From Sphingopyxis microcysteis (GTDB lineage: Bacteria; Pseudomonadota; Alphaproteobacteria; Sphingomonadales; Sphingomonadaceae), in assembly GCF_012274265.1 (NCBI RefSeq), contig NZ_JAANYY010000002.1:744001-808000 (forward strand): a stretch of 64,000 nucleotides of DNA, written 5' to 3'. The first letter of the stretch is position 1. The number at the start of each line of letters is the position of its first letter. Positions 17,060 through 25,449 of this stretch are shown here, one piece after another. Under the pieces are notes generated by a model. The model searched no databases. It worked only from the letters and a program-made list of their open reading frames with translations, and was not told the DNA's origin. The position numbers and the translations under genes were made by a program.

Positions 17060-18310
17060 TCAGATCCGTTCGATGATGATTGCGGGCGCCATGCCGCCCG
17101 CGGCGCACATGGTGACAAGGCCGTAACGGCCGCCCGAGCGTTCGAGTTCGTCGAGCGCGGTGCCGATCAGGATCGAACCGGTGGCGCCGATCGGGTGGCC
17201 GAGCGCCATCGCGCCGCCGTTGATGTTGACCTTATCGCGGTCGAGATCGAGGTCGCGGATGAATTTTTCGGCGACCACGGCAAAAGCTTCGTTGATTTCC
17301 CAGACGTCGATGTCGTCCTTGGTCAGTCCAGCCTTTTCGAGCACCTTTTTCGCGGCGGGGACAGGGGCGTTTAGCATCAGCGTCGGATCGTCGCCGATAT
17401 TGGCATAGGCGACGACGCGCGCGCGGGGTTTCAGGCCGTGCTTGTCGGCATAGTCTTTGGACGCAAGCAGGATCGCGGCGGCGCCGTCGACGACCCCCGA
17501 CGAGTTGCCGGCATGATGGAAATGCTGGATTTTGACGTCGGGATAGCGGCGGTTGATCTGCTTACGGAAGGTGAAACCGCCGCCAAGGTCGAAATCGGCG
17601 AGCCCGGTGAAGGCGGGCTTGAGCGACGCCAGTCCTTCGGCGGTGGTTTCGGGCCGCGGGAATTCTTCGTGGTCGAGCGCGACGCTGCCGTCGGGGTTGA
17701 GCACGGGGACGACCGATTTGGCAAAACGGCCTTCCTTGATCGCGCGGTCGGCGCGTTGCTGGCTGACGAGCGCGAGCGCGTCGAGTGCCTCGCGGCTGAT
17801 TCCCTCGATCGTTGCGATCGCGTCGCCGCAGACGCCCTGATGCGATTGCGGGTGGAGTTCGTCGAGCGCTTCGTGGCCCGACCCCATCAGGCGTGGCGGC
17901 AGGCCGGCGTTGGCCTGTTCGGCGGCGAAGGCGCTGGTGTAGCTCATCATCTCGGTGCCGCCCGCTATGACACAATCTTCCATGCCGCTCATCACCGTGG
18001 CAGCGGCGAGATTGACCGACGTGATGCCCCCGCCGCAGAAGCGGTCAAGCGTCGTCCCCGAAGCCTTGGTGTCATAACCCGCCGACAGCGCCGCCATCCG
18101 GCCGAGGTCGCCGCCCTGCTTGCCATTCTGGCTCGACGTCGACCAGATGATGTCGTCGACCGTCCCGGTGTTGAGATTGTTGCGCTCCTTGATCGCCTTC
18201 AGCACGGTCGCGGCGAGATGCTGGGGATGGAGGTGCGACAGCGCGCCTTTGCCGGGCTTGCCAACTCCGCGCGGGGTACGGACGGCGTCGATGATATAGG
18301 CTTCGGGCAT
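17060..18310 (-). CDS. Thiolase (acetyl-CoA C-acyltransferase)
   Basis: 416 residues. Cleaves 3-ketoacyl-CoA in the last step of beta-oxidation. The nucleophilic Cys is in DRFCGGGITSVNLA (about residue 93). The NEAFAVVAEK motif, the His in GGAMALGHPIGATGS and the second Cys in VTMCAAGGMAPA are all present. It lies between the SDR and CoA-transferase genes on the same strand, with a short palindrome upstream. Confidence 0.94.
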   Translation of the reverse strand: MPEAYIIDAVRTPRGVGKPGKGALSHLHPQHLAATVLKAIKERNNLNTGTVDDIIWSTSSQNGKQGGDLGRMAALSAGYDTKASGTTLDRFCGGGITSVNLAAATVMSGMEDCVIAGGTEMMSYTSAFAAEQANAGLPPRLMGSGHEALDELHPQSHQGVCGDAIATIEGISREALDALALVSQQRADRAIKEGRFAKSVVPVLNPDGSVALDHEEFPRPETTAEGLASLKPAFTGLADFDLGGGFTFRKQINRRYPDVKIQHFHHAGNSSGVVDGAAAILLASKDYADKHGLKPRARVVAYANIGDDPTLMLNAPVPAAKKVLEKAGLTKDDIDVWEINEAFAVVAEKFIRDLDLDRDKVNINGGAMALGHPIGATGSILIGTALDELERSGGRYGLVTMCAAGGMAPAIIIERI

Positions 18311-18374
18311 GGAAGTGTCCTTTCAGAAGGAAATTATTGGAACATCATGATTTGGGGATTTGCTGACCTCTACC

Positions 18375-18408
18375 CCGTTCGTGTCTCGATTTCGCTCGAC
18401 ACGAACGG
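18375..18408. repeat. Contracted copy of the GTTCGTGTCGAG palindrome
   Basis: Short hairpin: CCGTTCGTGT at one end and ACACGAACGG at the other, with CTCGATTTCGCTCG between. It looks like a two-arm repeat reduced by deletion. It lies between the SDR and thiolase genes of the same operon. Confidence 0.75.
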
Positions 18409-18428
18409 AAAGGGGACGGTGTCATATC

Positions 18429-19211
18429 TCAACGGGGGGCCATGCGGATCGCGCCGTCGAGGCGGACAGCCTGGCCATTGAAATAGGTGTTGCGGATCAT
18501 TTCCATCGCGAGGCTGGCATATTCCTCGGCCTTGCCGAGCCGCTTGGGGAAGGGGACCGACGCTTCGAGGCTTTCCTTCACCTTGGGGTTCATATTGTTG
18601 AGCAAAGGCGTGCCGAACACGCCCGGCATGATCGAATTGACGCGGATGCCAAGGTCCATCAAGTCGCGCGCCATCGGCAGAACGAGGCCGTTTACCCCGG
18701 CTTTCGCCGAGCCATAGATGACCTGCCCGATCTGGCCATCCTGCGCCGCGACCGAGGCGGTGAGGATGATCGCGCCGCGCTCGCCATCCTCCAGTTCGGG
18801 CAGGGTGGCCATGCCTTCGGCGGCGATCGAAGCGACGCGGTAGCTGGCGGTCAGGATGCCCTCGACGCCAAAGGCATAATCCTCGGTGGGCGTCCGGCGA
18901 TAGCCGCCCTTTTCCTTGTCATAGGCGAGCGTCTTGCCGCGCCGCGACGTCATCGCGCAGTGGACGCAGACGCGCTCCTGACCGTGCGCGGCGCGCGCTT
19001 TTGCATAACCGTCGAGCACCGATTGCTCGTCGGTGATGTCGACATGGACGAACAGCCCGCCGATCGCCGCGGCGACCTCTTCACCGAGCGCGTCGTTGAT
19101 ATCGAAGATCGTGACCTTGACCCCTGCCGCCGCCAGTGCTTCGGCGGTGGCGCGGCCAAGTCCCGAAGCGCCGCCGGTAACGACGGCCGATGTGGTGGAA
19201 TCGAATTTCAT
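18429..19211 (-). CDS. SDR-family dehydrogenase (3-hydroxyacyl-CoA dehydrogenase type)
   Basis: 260 residues. The Rossmann start TGGASGLGRATAEAL is the SDR glycine motif, the Ser is in ILTASVAAQDG, and the active-site Tyr-Lys pair is in IYGSAKAG. The shape matches type-2 3-hydroxyacyl-CoA dehydrogenases. The segment usually reading NNAG is replaced by VHCAMTSRRGK, an odd variation. The ATG at 19211 begins directly 10 bp after the upstream acyl-CoA dehydrogenase, so it belongs to the same transcript. Confidence 0.9.
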   Translation of the reverse strand: MKFDSTTSAVVTGGASGLGRATAEALAAAGVKVTIFDINDALGEEVAAAIGGLFVHVDITDEQSVLDGYAKARAAHGQERVCVHCAMTSRRGKTLAYDKEKGGYRRTPTEDYAFGVEGILTASYRVASIAAEGMATLPELEDGERGAIILTASVAAQDGQIGQVIYGSAKAGVNGLVLPMARDLMDLGIRVNSIMPGVFGTPLLNNMNPKVKESLEASVPFPKRLGKAEEYASLAMEMIRNTYFNGQAVRLDGAIRMAPR

Positions 19212-19221
19212 GCGCGCCTCC

Positions 19222-20427
19222 TCAGGCCGGAATCTGGTTGAACGGGATGCCCTTGTCGGGGCGGTGGTCCTGCGGCAGGCCGAGCACCTTTTCGGCAATC
19301 GTGTTGAGCAACGTCTCGTCCGACCCGCCGGCGATGCGGCCTGTCGGGGCGTTGATCCAGCTCGATGCCCAATCTTCCTTTTGCGAGGCATGTGCGTCGA
19401 AGGCGAAGCCGTCCGTGCCCTGCAGGTCGATCGCGAGTTCGGAGAGTTTCTGGCGCGAGCGCACCGCGACCAGCTTGTTGAGCGATCCTTCGGCGCCGGG
19501 AATCATACCCGCCTGCATCATCAGGCGCGCACGGACGTTGATCGAATCGAGCCCCGAGCGCATCGCATAGTTGCGCGCAATCTGTTGGCGGATGCGGCCG
19601 TCCTCGATCGCGGGCTTGCCGCCCAGCAGCGTGTCTTTGGCGAGGTCGACGAACAGGTCGAGATGCGGACCAAAACCCGCGCTGTCGGTCGCAACATAGC
19701 GCTCGATCATCAGCGTGGTGATCGCGACCGCAAAGCCGCCCCCTACAGGCGACATGCGGTGATCGTCGCTGATCTTCACATCGTCGAAGAACACCTCGTT
19801 GACGTGGCTGTCGCCGCCCGCAAGCTTGATCGGGCGCACGGTCACCCCCGGCGCTTTCATGTCGACCCAGAAGTAGGTCAGGCCTTTATGCTTGGGCACG
19901 GTCGGGTCGGTGCGCACTACGATAACGCCATAGTCGCTGTAATGCGCCCAGCTGGTCCACACTTTTTGGCCGTTGATCTTCCAACCATTGCCGTCGGGTT
20001 CGGCGCGCGTGCGCAGGCCCGCGAGGTCCGAGCCGCCCGAGGGCTCGGAAAACAGCTGGCACCAGATTTCCTCGCCCTGCAGCGCCTTCAGCACGCGTTC
20101 TTTGACAAATTCCTTGTCGCTGCCGAACTGCATCAGCACCGGCACCGGCATGCCAAGCGAGATGCCGAAGTAGAAGTTCGGGAAGCCGTGCTTCATCTCT
20201 TCGGCGTCGAACGTGACCTTTTCGAGATGGGTCAGCCCCTGGCCGCCATATTCGGTCGGCCAGTTGATCCCGGCATAGCCCGCGTCGAACTTCGCCTTTT
20301 GATAACGGCGCCCGAGCGCGAGGTCGTCGGCTTCCGACAGACCCTTGCGCGCCTCGCGGCCAAAGGTCGGTGCGACCGATTCGAGCCAGGCGGCCGCCTT
20401 GGCGCGATAGGTTTCGAGATCGCTCAT
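19222..20427 (-). CDS. Acyl-CoA dehydrogenase, pair 2
   Basis: 401 residues. FAD-binding and substrate regions are recognisable: INWPTEYGGQGL, LFSEPSGGSDLAGLRT and INGQKVWTSWAHYSDYG. It ends with LNTIAEKVLGLPQDH, the usual C-terminal FAD contact. The start at 20427 (MSDLETYRAK) overlaps the stop of the upstream acyl-CoA dehydrogenase by 4 bp. With that partner it probably forms a heteromeric enzyme, as in the FadE-type pairs of sterol and cyclic acid degradation. Confidence 0.92.
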   Translation of the reverse strand: MSDLETYRAKAAAWLESVAPTFGREARKGLSEADDLALGRRYQKAKFDAGYAGINWPTEYGGQGLTHLEKVTFDAEEMKHGFPNFYFGISLGMPVPVLMQFGSDKEFVKERVLKALQGEEIWCQLFSEPSGGSDLAGLRTRAEPDGNGWKINGQKVWTSWAHYSDYGVIVVRTDPTVPKHKGLTYFWVDMKAPGVTVRPIKLAGGDSHVNEVFFDDVKISDDHRMSPVGGGFAVAITTLMIERYVATDSAGFGPHLDLFVDLAKDTLLGGKPAIEDGRIRQQIARNYAMRSGLDSINVRARLMMQAGMIPGAEGSLNKLVAVRSRQKLSELAIDLQGTDGFAFDAHASQKEDWASSWINAPTGRIAGGSDETLLNTIAEKVLGLPQDHRPDKGIPFNQIPA

Positions 20428-21518
20428 GCCGCTTCTCCTGCCAGACGGTCGACCAGCACATCCTCCCAGAACAGGCTGCTGCCCTGTTCGATCGCGAGGC
20501 TGCGCGCGCGGCGCATATGGAGGTGCAGGCCGAGCTCCCACGTCACGCCGATGCCGCCGTGGATCTGTATGCAGTCGCGCGCCGCGGTGTCATAGGCTTC
20601 GGTCGCCGACAGCCGCGCGGCGGCCGCGGCGGTGATGAAATCGGGCTGGCCTTCGCGGGCGGCGGCGTGGATGCAATTGGCGCGGGCGAGTTCGACCAGC
20701 CCATAGAGTTCGGCAATACGGTGCTTCACCGACTGAAAGGCGCCGATCGGCTGGCCAAAGGCGCGGCGGGTGAGCGCATAGTCGCGGGCGATTTCCATCA
20801 GCACTTCGGCGCCGCCGGTCTGCTCATGCGCCGTCACCACGGCTTGCAGGGCGAGGACGTGGAGCGCGGCATCGCGCGCCGCATGGCCGACCGCCAGGGT
20901 TTCCGCGGGTGTGCCCGCAAAGTGCAGGTCGGCGAGGCAACGGCTGTTGTCGAAGCTCGCAACCGCCGATCGTTCGACCCCCGCAAGCTCGACCAGCGTG
21001 AGCGCGGGCATTCCGGGACCGTTGGCCAGCACGATCGCGATGTCGGCGGCCAGCCCACCCGAAACCGCGCTGGCAACCCCGACGAGCAAATCGCCGGTGA
21101 GCGTCACGTCGGGCTGACCGGGCAGCGCATCGGGGCCAGCGGCAAAGGCAATCGCGCCGATCGCCTCGCCCGACGCCAGCCCGGGCAGCCACCGGGCCTT
21201 TTGCGCGTCGGTGCCATAGATTTCGATGGCCTTGGCGGCCCCGAAATTAGACGTCAGAAAGGGTGCGCCGCTGAGCGATCGGCCCGCCTGATGCGCGATC
21301 AGCCCAAGTTCGACCAATCCAAGCCCTAGGCCGCCCTGTGCTTCCGGAAGCGCCAGCGCGGTCCAGCCCTGCTCCTTTGCCGTGTCCCAGAAGGAGCGAT
21401 GATAATCGCCGACCGATTCGAGCAGTGGCAGCAAGTCGTCTTTGCTGACGCGCGCTTCGAGTACCCGCCGTGATTCGGTCGCGATGGCCTGTTGGCCTTC
21501 GTCGTAAAGGATCGTCAT
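20424..21518 (-). CDS. Acyl-CoA dehydrogenase, pair 2 partner
   Basis: 364 residues. The N-terminal helical domain (WTALALPEAQGGLGLGLVE) and C-terminal domain (YALTRRAFGQPIGAFQ, then CIQIHGGIGVTWELGL) are family-typical, while the middle is divergent and lacks the usual SEPxxGSD motif (LAGVASAVSG region). This suggests a subunit that has lost part of its own FAD site. It is the first gene of the minus-strand acyl-CoA operon; a candidate operator lies upstream at 21570. Confidence 0.9.
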   Translation of the reverse strand: MTILYDEGQQAIATESRRVLEARVSKDDLLPLLESVGDYHRSFWDTAKEQGWTALALPEAQGGLGLGLVELGLIAHQAGRSLSGAPFLTSNFGAAKAIEIYGTDAQKARWLPGLASGEAIGAIAFAAGPDALPGQPDVTLTGDLLVGVASAVSGGLAADIAIVLANGPGMPALTLVELAGVERSAVASFDNSRCLADLHFAGTPAETLAVGHAARDAALHVLALQAVVTAHEQTGGAEVLMEIARDYALTRRAFGQPIGAFQSVKHRIAELYGLVELARANCIHAAAREGQPDFITAAAAARLSATEAYDTAARDCIQIHGGIGVTWELGLHLHMRRARSLAIEQGSSLFWEDVLVDRLAGEAA

Positions 21519-21569
21519 GACCGCATTTGTCCCGCTCCCATATATCTTGTCTTGCCAATGAACCGGACG

Positions 21570-21585
21570 TTGACGTAAACGTCAA
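21570..21585. promoter_or_regulatory. 16-bp palindrome TTGACGT-AA-ACGTCAA, candidate operator
   Basis: Perfect 7-2-7 inverted repeat in the 131-bp spacer between divergent acyl-CoA dehydrogenase and flavoprotein genes. It resembles CGTnnACG sites bound by LiuR/AtuR-type MerR regulators of acyl-CoA catabolism. That identity is inference and no regulator gene is nearby. Confidence 0.5.
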
Positions 21586-21649
21586 GTCAATTCCGGCGCG
21601 GCGGCGACGTAGCGTCATTTGCCGCGACCAAAATGGGGAAGGACAGGCC

Positions 21650-22630
21650 ATGGCTTTCAAGACACGCATCACCGACATGCTGGAGATCGAACATCCGATC
21701 GTTCAGGGAGGGATGCAGAGCGTCGGCTACGCCGAACTCGCCAGCGCGGTTTCGAATGCCGGGGGGCTCGGGATTATCACGGCGCTAACGCAGTCCAGCC
21801 CGGAAGCGCTGCGCGCCGAGATCGAGCGCTGCCGCGCGATGACCGACAAACCGTTCGGGGTGAACATGACCGTGTTCCCGACGATCAACGCCCCCGATTA
21901 CAAGGCCTATGCGCAGGCGATCATCGACGGCGGGGTCAAGATCGTCGAGACCGCGGGGACGCAGGCGGTGCGCGAAATCTGGGAGATGCTGAAACCGCAT
22001 GGTGTCACCATCCTCCACAAATGCACCGCGGTGCGCCACGCGCTGTCCGCTGAGCGCGCGGGCTGCGACATCATTTCGATCGACGGTTTCGAATGCGCGG
22101 GGCATCCGGGCGAGGACGATATTCCGGGGCTGATCCTGATCCCCGCCGCTGCCGACAAGGTGAAGATCCCGATGCTGGCGTCGGGCGGCTTTGGCGACGG
22201 GCGCGGCCTGGTCGCGGCGCTGTCGCTGGGCGCCGAGGGGATCAACATGGGCACGCGCTTCTGCGCGACGGTCGAGGCGCCGATCCATAACAATGTGAAG
22301 CAGGCCTATATCGACAATGACGAGCGCGGCAGCTTCCTGATCTTCCGCAGCCTCAAGAATACCGCGCGCGTCGGCAAGAGCGCGGTGAGCGAAGAGGTGG
22401 TGCGCCGTCTTGCCCAGCCCGATGCGACCTTTGCCGACGTCGCCGAACTGGTGAATGGAAAGGCGGGGCGCGAACTGCTCGAAACCGGCGACCTCAGCAA
22501 GGGTGTGTTCTGGGCCGGTATGGTGCAGGGGCTGATCCACGACATCCCGACCTGTCAGCAACTGATCGACCGCATCATCGCCGAGGCCGACGCGATCGTC
22601 GATCAGCGACTGGCATCGATGCGGCGTTAG
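21650..22630 (+). CDS. Nitronate monooxygenase / FabK-like flavoprotein
   Basis: 326 residues, TIM-barrel FMN protein of the 2-nitropropane dioxygenase/FabK superfamily. It opens with HPIVQGGMQSVGYAELA and NAGGLGIITA. The FMN phosphate-binding stretches MLASGGFGDGRGLVAAL and GAEGINMGTRF are clear, and ECAGHPGEDD is the usual His region. Substrates may be nitronates or enoyl thioesters; the acyl-CoA context favours a role in acid catabolism. The start at 21650 follows GGGAAGGA. It is divergent from the acyl-CoA dehydrogenase operon. Confidence 0.88.
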   Translation: MAFKTRITDMLEIEHPIVQGGMQSVGYAELASAVSNAGGLGIITALTQSSPEALRAEIERCRAMTDKPFGVNMTVFPTINAPDYKAYAQAIIDGGVKIVETAGTQAVREIWEMLKPHGVTILHKCTAVRHALSAERAGCDIISIDGFECAGHPGEDDIPGLILIPAAADKVKIPMLASGGFGDGRGLVAALSLGAEGINMGTRFCATVEAPIHNNVKQAYIDNDERGSFLIFRSLKNTARVGKSAVSEEVVRRLAQPDATFADVAELVNGKAGRELLETGDLSKGVFWAGMVQGLIHDIPTCQQLIDRIIAEADAIVDQRLASMRR

Positions 22631-22739
22631 GCCGATATGCTGGCGCGCCGCGCGGGCTTTCGATATGATCCGATTCTTCGCAATCTGATCATTTCGTTGC
22701 CCACGGCGTTATCGCCCGCCGGTGCGCCAGGGGGGATGT

Positions 22740-23831
22740 TTGAGCCTCATCGAATATAAGGGTTTTGGCGGCGTTCCGCTGTCCGCCGATGTGCTGGGCG
22801 ACGACAACGACCCTGTGGTCCTGCTGATCCCCGACATCGGGCAGCCGCGCAGCGCATGGCGCGCGGTCGCCGAAGGCCTGGTGTTGTCGGGGCGGCGCGT
22901 GGTCAATCTTGACCTGCGCGCGCCCGGCGGCGTCGACCAACTCGCCGCCCATGTCGAAGACTTGCGGCTGGTCCTCGCGCAAATGGGGTCGCGCCCGGTG
23001 GTGGTTGCCGCGCGACATGGCGGCTGGATCGCGACGCGCGCGCTGGCGACCGACGGCATTTTGCTCGCGGGCGGGCTGGTGCTCGTCGATATGCCCGACG
23101 ATGCTGACGCGGTGGCCAGCGGTATCGCGGCGCGGCAGGCGCTGCCGACGCTGGTGGTGCGCGGCGGCTTTGCCGCGGTGCCGGGGGGCGCCGGGGGCGA
23201 TGCCTTCCAAGCCGCGCTGCCGATCGGCGAACGGGCCGATATCGACGATAGCGATCTGGCGCTGGGCACCGACCGGACCGAGGCGCTGCTCGGACAGTTG
23301 CTCGAATTTCTCGAACGCCGCCAGCCACGCGAGGCGACCGAGTTTCAGGCGGGATCGGACCCGCGGACGCTGCGCGATGCGATGGGTTGCTTTGCCACCG
23401 GCGTGACGATCGTCACCGCGCTTGATGCGGACGGGGCGCCGGTCGGATTGACCGCGAACAGCTTCACCTCGGTGTCGCTTGACCCGCCGCTCTTGCTCGT
23501 GTGCATCGCCAATTCGGCAGGCACGGCGCCGTCGTTGCGCGAGGCGGGGCATTTCGGGGTCAACGTCCTCCAGATTGGCCAGCAGCCCGCATCGAACCGC
23601 TTTGCCACCCGCGGCGAGGATCGCTTTGCGAATCTGCCGTGGGCGCCGGGGCAGACCGGCGTCCCACTGCTCGGCAGCTCACTGGTGTCATTCGAATGCC
23701 AGCGCGAATCGCTGCACGAGGCGGGCGATCATTTTATCCTGGTCGGCCGCGTCGTGCGCGCGCAGTTCGAACCGCACCGCGATCCGTTGCTCTATTTCCG
23801 CGGCAAATACCGCCGCCTGCATTTCGCTTGA
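22740..23831 (+). CDS. Degenerate alpha/beta-hydrolase domain fused to a flavin reductase
   Basis: 363 residues from a TTG start at 22740 preceded by GGGGGGA; a GTG at 22722 is the alternative. Residues about 1-195 resemble an alpha/beta hydrolase: oxyanion-like LLIPDIGQPRSAWRAV and the elbow region VVAARHGGWIATRAL. At the elbow the nucleophile Ser of GxSxG is absent, and no C-terminal His is evident. Residues about 205-363 are a flavin reductase (FMN-binding split barrel): DAMGCFATGVTIVTA, GLTANSFTSVSLDPPLLL and the ending FRGKYRRLHF. It probably reduces FMN, with the hydrolase part as a binding module. The FMN-dependent neighbour upstream may be a partner. Confidence 0.8.
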   Translation: MSLIEYKGFGGVPLSADVLGDDNDPVVLLIPDIGQPRSAWRAVAEGLVLSGRRVVNLDLRAPGGVDQLAAHVEDLRLVLAQMGSRPVVVAARHGGWIATRALATDGILLAGGLVLVDMPDDADAVASGIAARQALPTLVVRGGFAAVPGGAGGDAFQAALPIGERADIDDSDLALGTDRTEALLGQLLEFLERRQPREATEFQAGSDPRTLRDAMGCFATGVTIVTALDADGAPVGLTANSFTSVSLDPPLLLVCIANSAGTAPSLREAGHFGVNVLQIGQQPASNRFATRGEDRFANLPWAPGQTGVPLLGSSLVSFECQRESLHEAGDHFILVGRVVRAQFEPHRDPLLYFRGKYRRLHFA

Positions 23832-23857
23832 GGTTGATGGTCGGACCGGACGGTCGA

Positions 23858-23948
23858 TGGCGGAGCGGGAGGGATTCGAACCCTCGATGGGCTTTTGACC
23901 CATACTCACTTTCCAGGCGAGCGCCTTCGACCACTCGGCCACCGCTCC
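23858..23948 (-). tRNA. tRNA-Ser (GGA anticodon)
   Basis: 91 nt including an encoded CCA. The acceptor GGAGCGG pairs with CCGCTCC. The anticodon loop reads CTGGAAA (anticodon GGA), the long variable arm contains GTATGGGTC..GCCCAT, and GGTTCGAATCC forms the T arm. The length is normal for a class II serine tRNA. Confidence 0.97.
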
Positions 23949-24021
23949 GCATGCTTGGAAGGGGCGCCCTAGTCGCTGGGCAGGGCTTTCGCAAGTCGGT
24001 TGAGCATGGCACACAGGTGGG

Positions 24022-25032
24022 ATGAGACATCTGCTTCTGGCCGCCGCTGCCGCTTCGCTCGCCCTTCCGGTCACCGCGCAGGAACCCGCGCCAATCCCGT
24101 CGCCGGGAGAGATCGCGGCGGCGGCACCCGCGAGCGACTGGATCGCGATCGCGCCTTCCGACCTGTTGGTGATGGACCTGGCGCCCGACACCAACAGCAA
24201 GCCGCGCCGCGTCATCATCCAGCTGATGCCCGCGCCGTTCAGCCAGGGGTGGATCGGGAACATCCGCAAGCTCGCCGCCGCGCATTGGTGGGACGGGACG
24301 AGCGTTAACCGGGTGCAAGACAATTATGTCGTGCAATGGGGCGATGCGACCGAAAAGAAGGCGTTGCCGGAGGGGTTGGAGATGGTGTCGGAGAGCACAT
24401 ATGTGACTTCCGATCCAGCAAGCGGGCATACCACCGTGGATGGCAAGCCGGGGATCCGCCTATCGAGGGCCGAGGCGGAACGGCGGGCGAAGCATTTTGA
24501 ACGGTCGGTAGATATTTTTGACGGCGCGTCGATGGCTGACGCCTATGCGCCGACCGTGATGTTCGAATCCGGATGGCCGATCGGCTATTCCAATGCGTCC
24601 GTGCCAGATAGCCGTTGGCCTCTTCATTGCTACGGCATGGTCGGTGTAGGCCGCAACATGTCGCCCGACACGGGCACGGGCGCCGAACTCTACACCGTCA
24701 TCGGCCACGCCCCGCGCCATCTCGACCAGAATATAGCGCTCGTCGGCCGCGTGATTAGCGGGATCGAGCATCTGTCGAGTTTGCCACGCGGCACCGGTGC
24801 GCTGGGCTTTTATGAAACCGAGGCTGAGCGGGTGCCGATCGCCTCAGTCCGGATCGCTACCGAACTGCCCGAGGCCGATCAGCCGCACTTCGAATATCTT
24901 TCGACCGAAAGCGACAGCTTCGCACGCTATGCCGACGCCCGCGCCAATCGCCGCGATCCGTTTTTTATCAAGCCCGCGGGCGGGGCCGACATCTGCAATA
25001 TCCCGGTGCCAGTTCGCGCGGTCGTAAAGTGA
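24022..25032 (+). CDS. Exported cyclophilin-type peptidyl-prolyl isomerase
   Basis: 336 residues with a signal peptide (about 1-20, LLLAAAAASLALPVTAQ). The cyclophilin domain is split. The first part (about 55-108) has the variant core FSQGWIGNIRKLAAAHWWDG followed by SVNRVQDNYVVQWGD. The second (about 203-255) has CYGMVGVGRNMSPDTGTGAE and IALVGRVISGIEHL. The roughly 95 residues between are an insertion not found in short cyclophilins, and the C-terminus is also extended. It folds periplasmic proteins. It follows the tRNA-Ser gene on the opposite strand. Confidence 0.88.
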   Translation: MRHLLLAAAAASLALPVTAQEPAPIPSPGEIAAAAPASDWIAIAPSDLLVMDLAPDTNSKPRRVIIQLMPAPFSQGWIGNIRKLAAAHWWDGTSVNRVQDNYVVQWGDATEKKALPEGLEMVSESTYVTSDPASGHTTVDGKPGIRLSRAEAERRAKHFERSVDIFDGASMADAYAPTVMFESGWPIGYSNASVPDSRWPLHCYGMVGVGRNMSPDTGTGAELYTVIGHAPRHLDQNIALVGRVISGIEHLSSLPRGTGALGFYETEAERVPIASVRIATELPEADQPHFEYLSTESDSFARYADARANRRDPFFIKPAGGADICNIPVPVRAVVK

Positions 25033-25043
25033 CAATTCTCAGC

Positions 25044-25122
25044 CGCTCGCATCGAGCGAAGTCGAGATGCCTTGGGATAAAGTGCTCGGGCCAAATGTCT
25101 CGACTTCGCGCGACACGAACGG
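25044..25122. repeat. Decayed copy of the GTTCGTGTCGAGCGAAG palindrome
   Basis: Left arm GCATCGAGCGAAGTCGAGAT and right arm with TCTCGACTTCGCGCGACACG can still pair over most of their length around a longer centre. The edges have diverged. It lies between the isomerase and the DUF1905 gene. Confidence 0.75.
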
Positions 25123-25134
25123 ATTGAGGGCGAG

Positions 25135-25449
25135 TTGGAAAGTTTCACCGTCACCACCCCGCTGTGGCGCTGGCAGTCCGCGACCGCCCCCGCGGCGTGG
25201 TTCTTTGTCACGATCACGGGCGATGCCGCCGATGGCATCCGGATCGCCGCGATCAGCGGCCAGTGGCTAGATGGGCGCAAGGGATTCGGATCGGCGCGGG
25301 TCGATGTGACGATCGGCGCCACAAGCTGGCAGACATCGGTGTTCCCGCACAAGGAAAGCGGCAGCTGGCTGCTCCCCGTCAAGGCCGCGGTGCGCAAGGC
25401 CGAGGGATTGGCCGAGGGCGATTTGGTGCGGGTGACGGTCAGTCTTTAG
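25135..25449 (+). CDS. DUF1905 domain protein
   Basis: 104 residues, nearly all one DUF1905 beta barrel: SFTVTTPLWRWQSATAP, AAWFFVTITGDAA and WQTSVFPHKESGSWLLPVKA are typical. The start is TTG at 25135, preceded by a purine-rich stretch (GAGGGCGAG). The biological role of this family is not established. It overlaps the small convergent gene at 25439 by 11 bp. Confidence 0.8.
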   Translation: MESFTVTTPLWRWQSATAPAAWFFVTITGDAADGIRIAAISGQWLDGRKGFGSARVDVTIGATSWQTSVFPHKESGSWLLPVKAAVRKAEGLAEGDLVRVTVSL

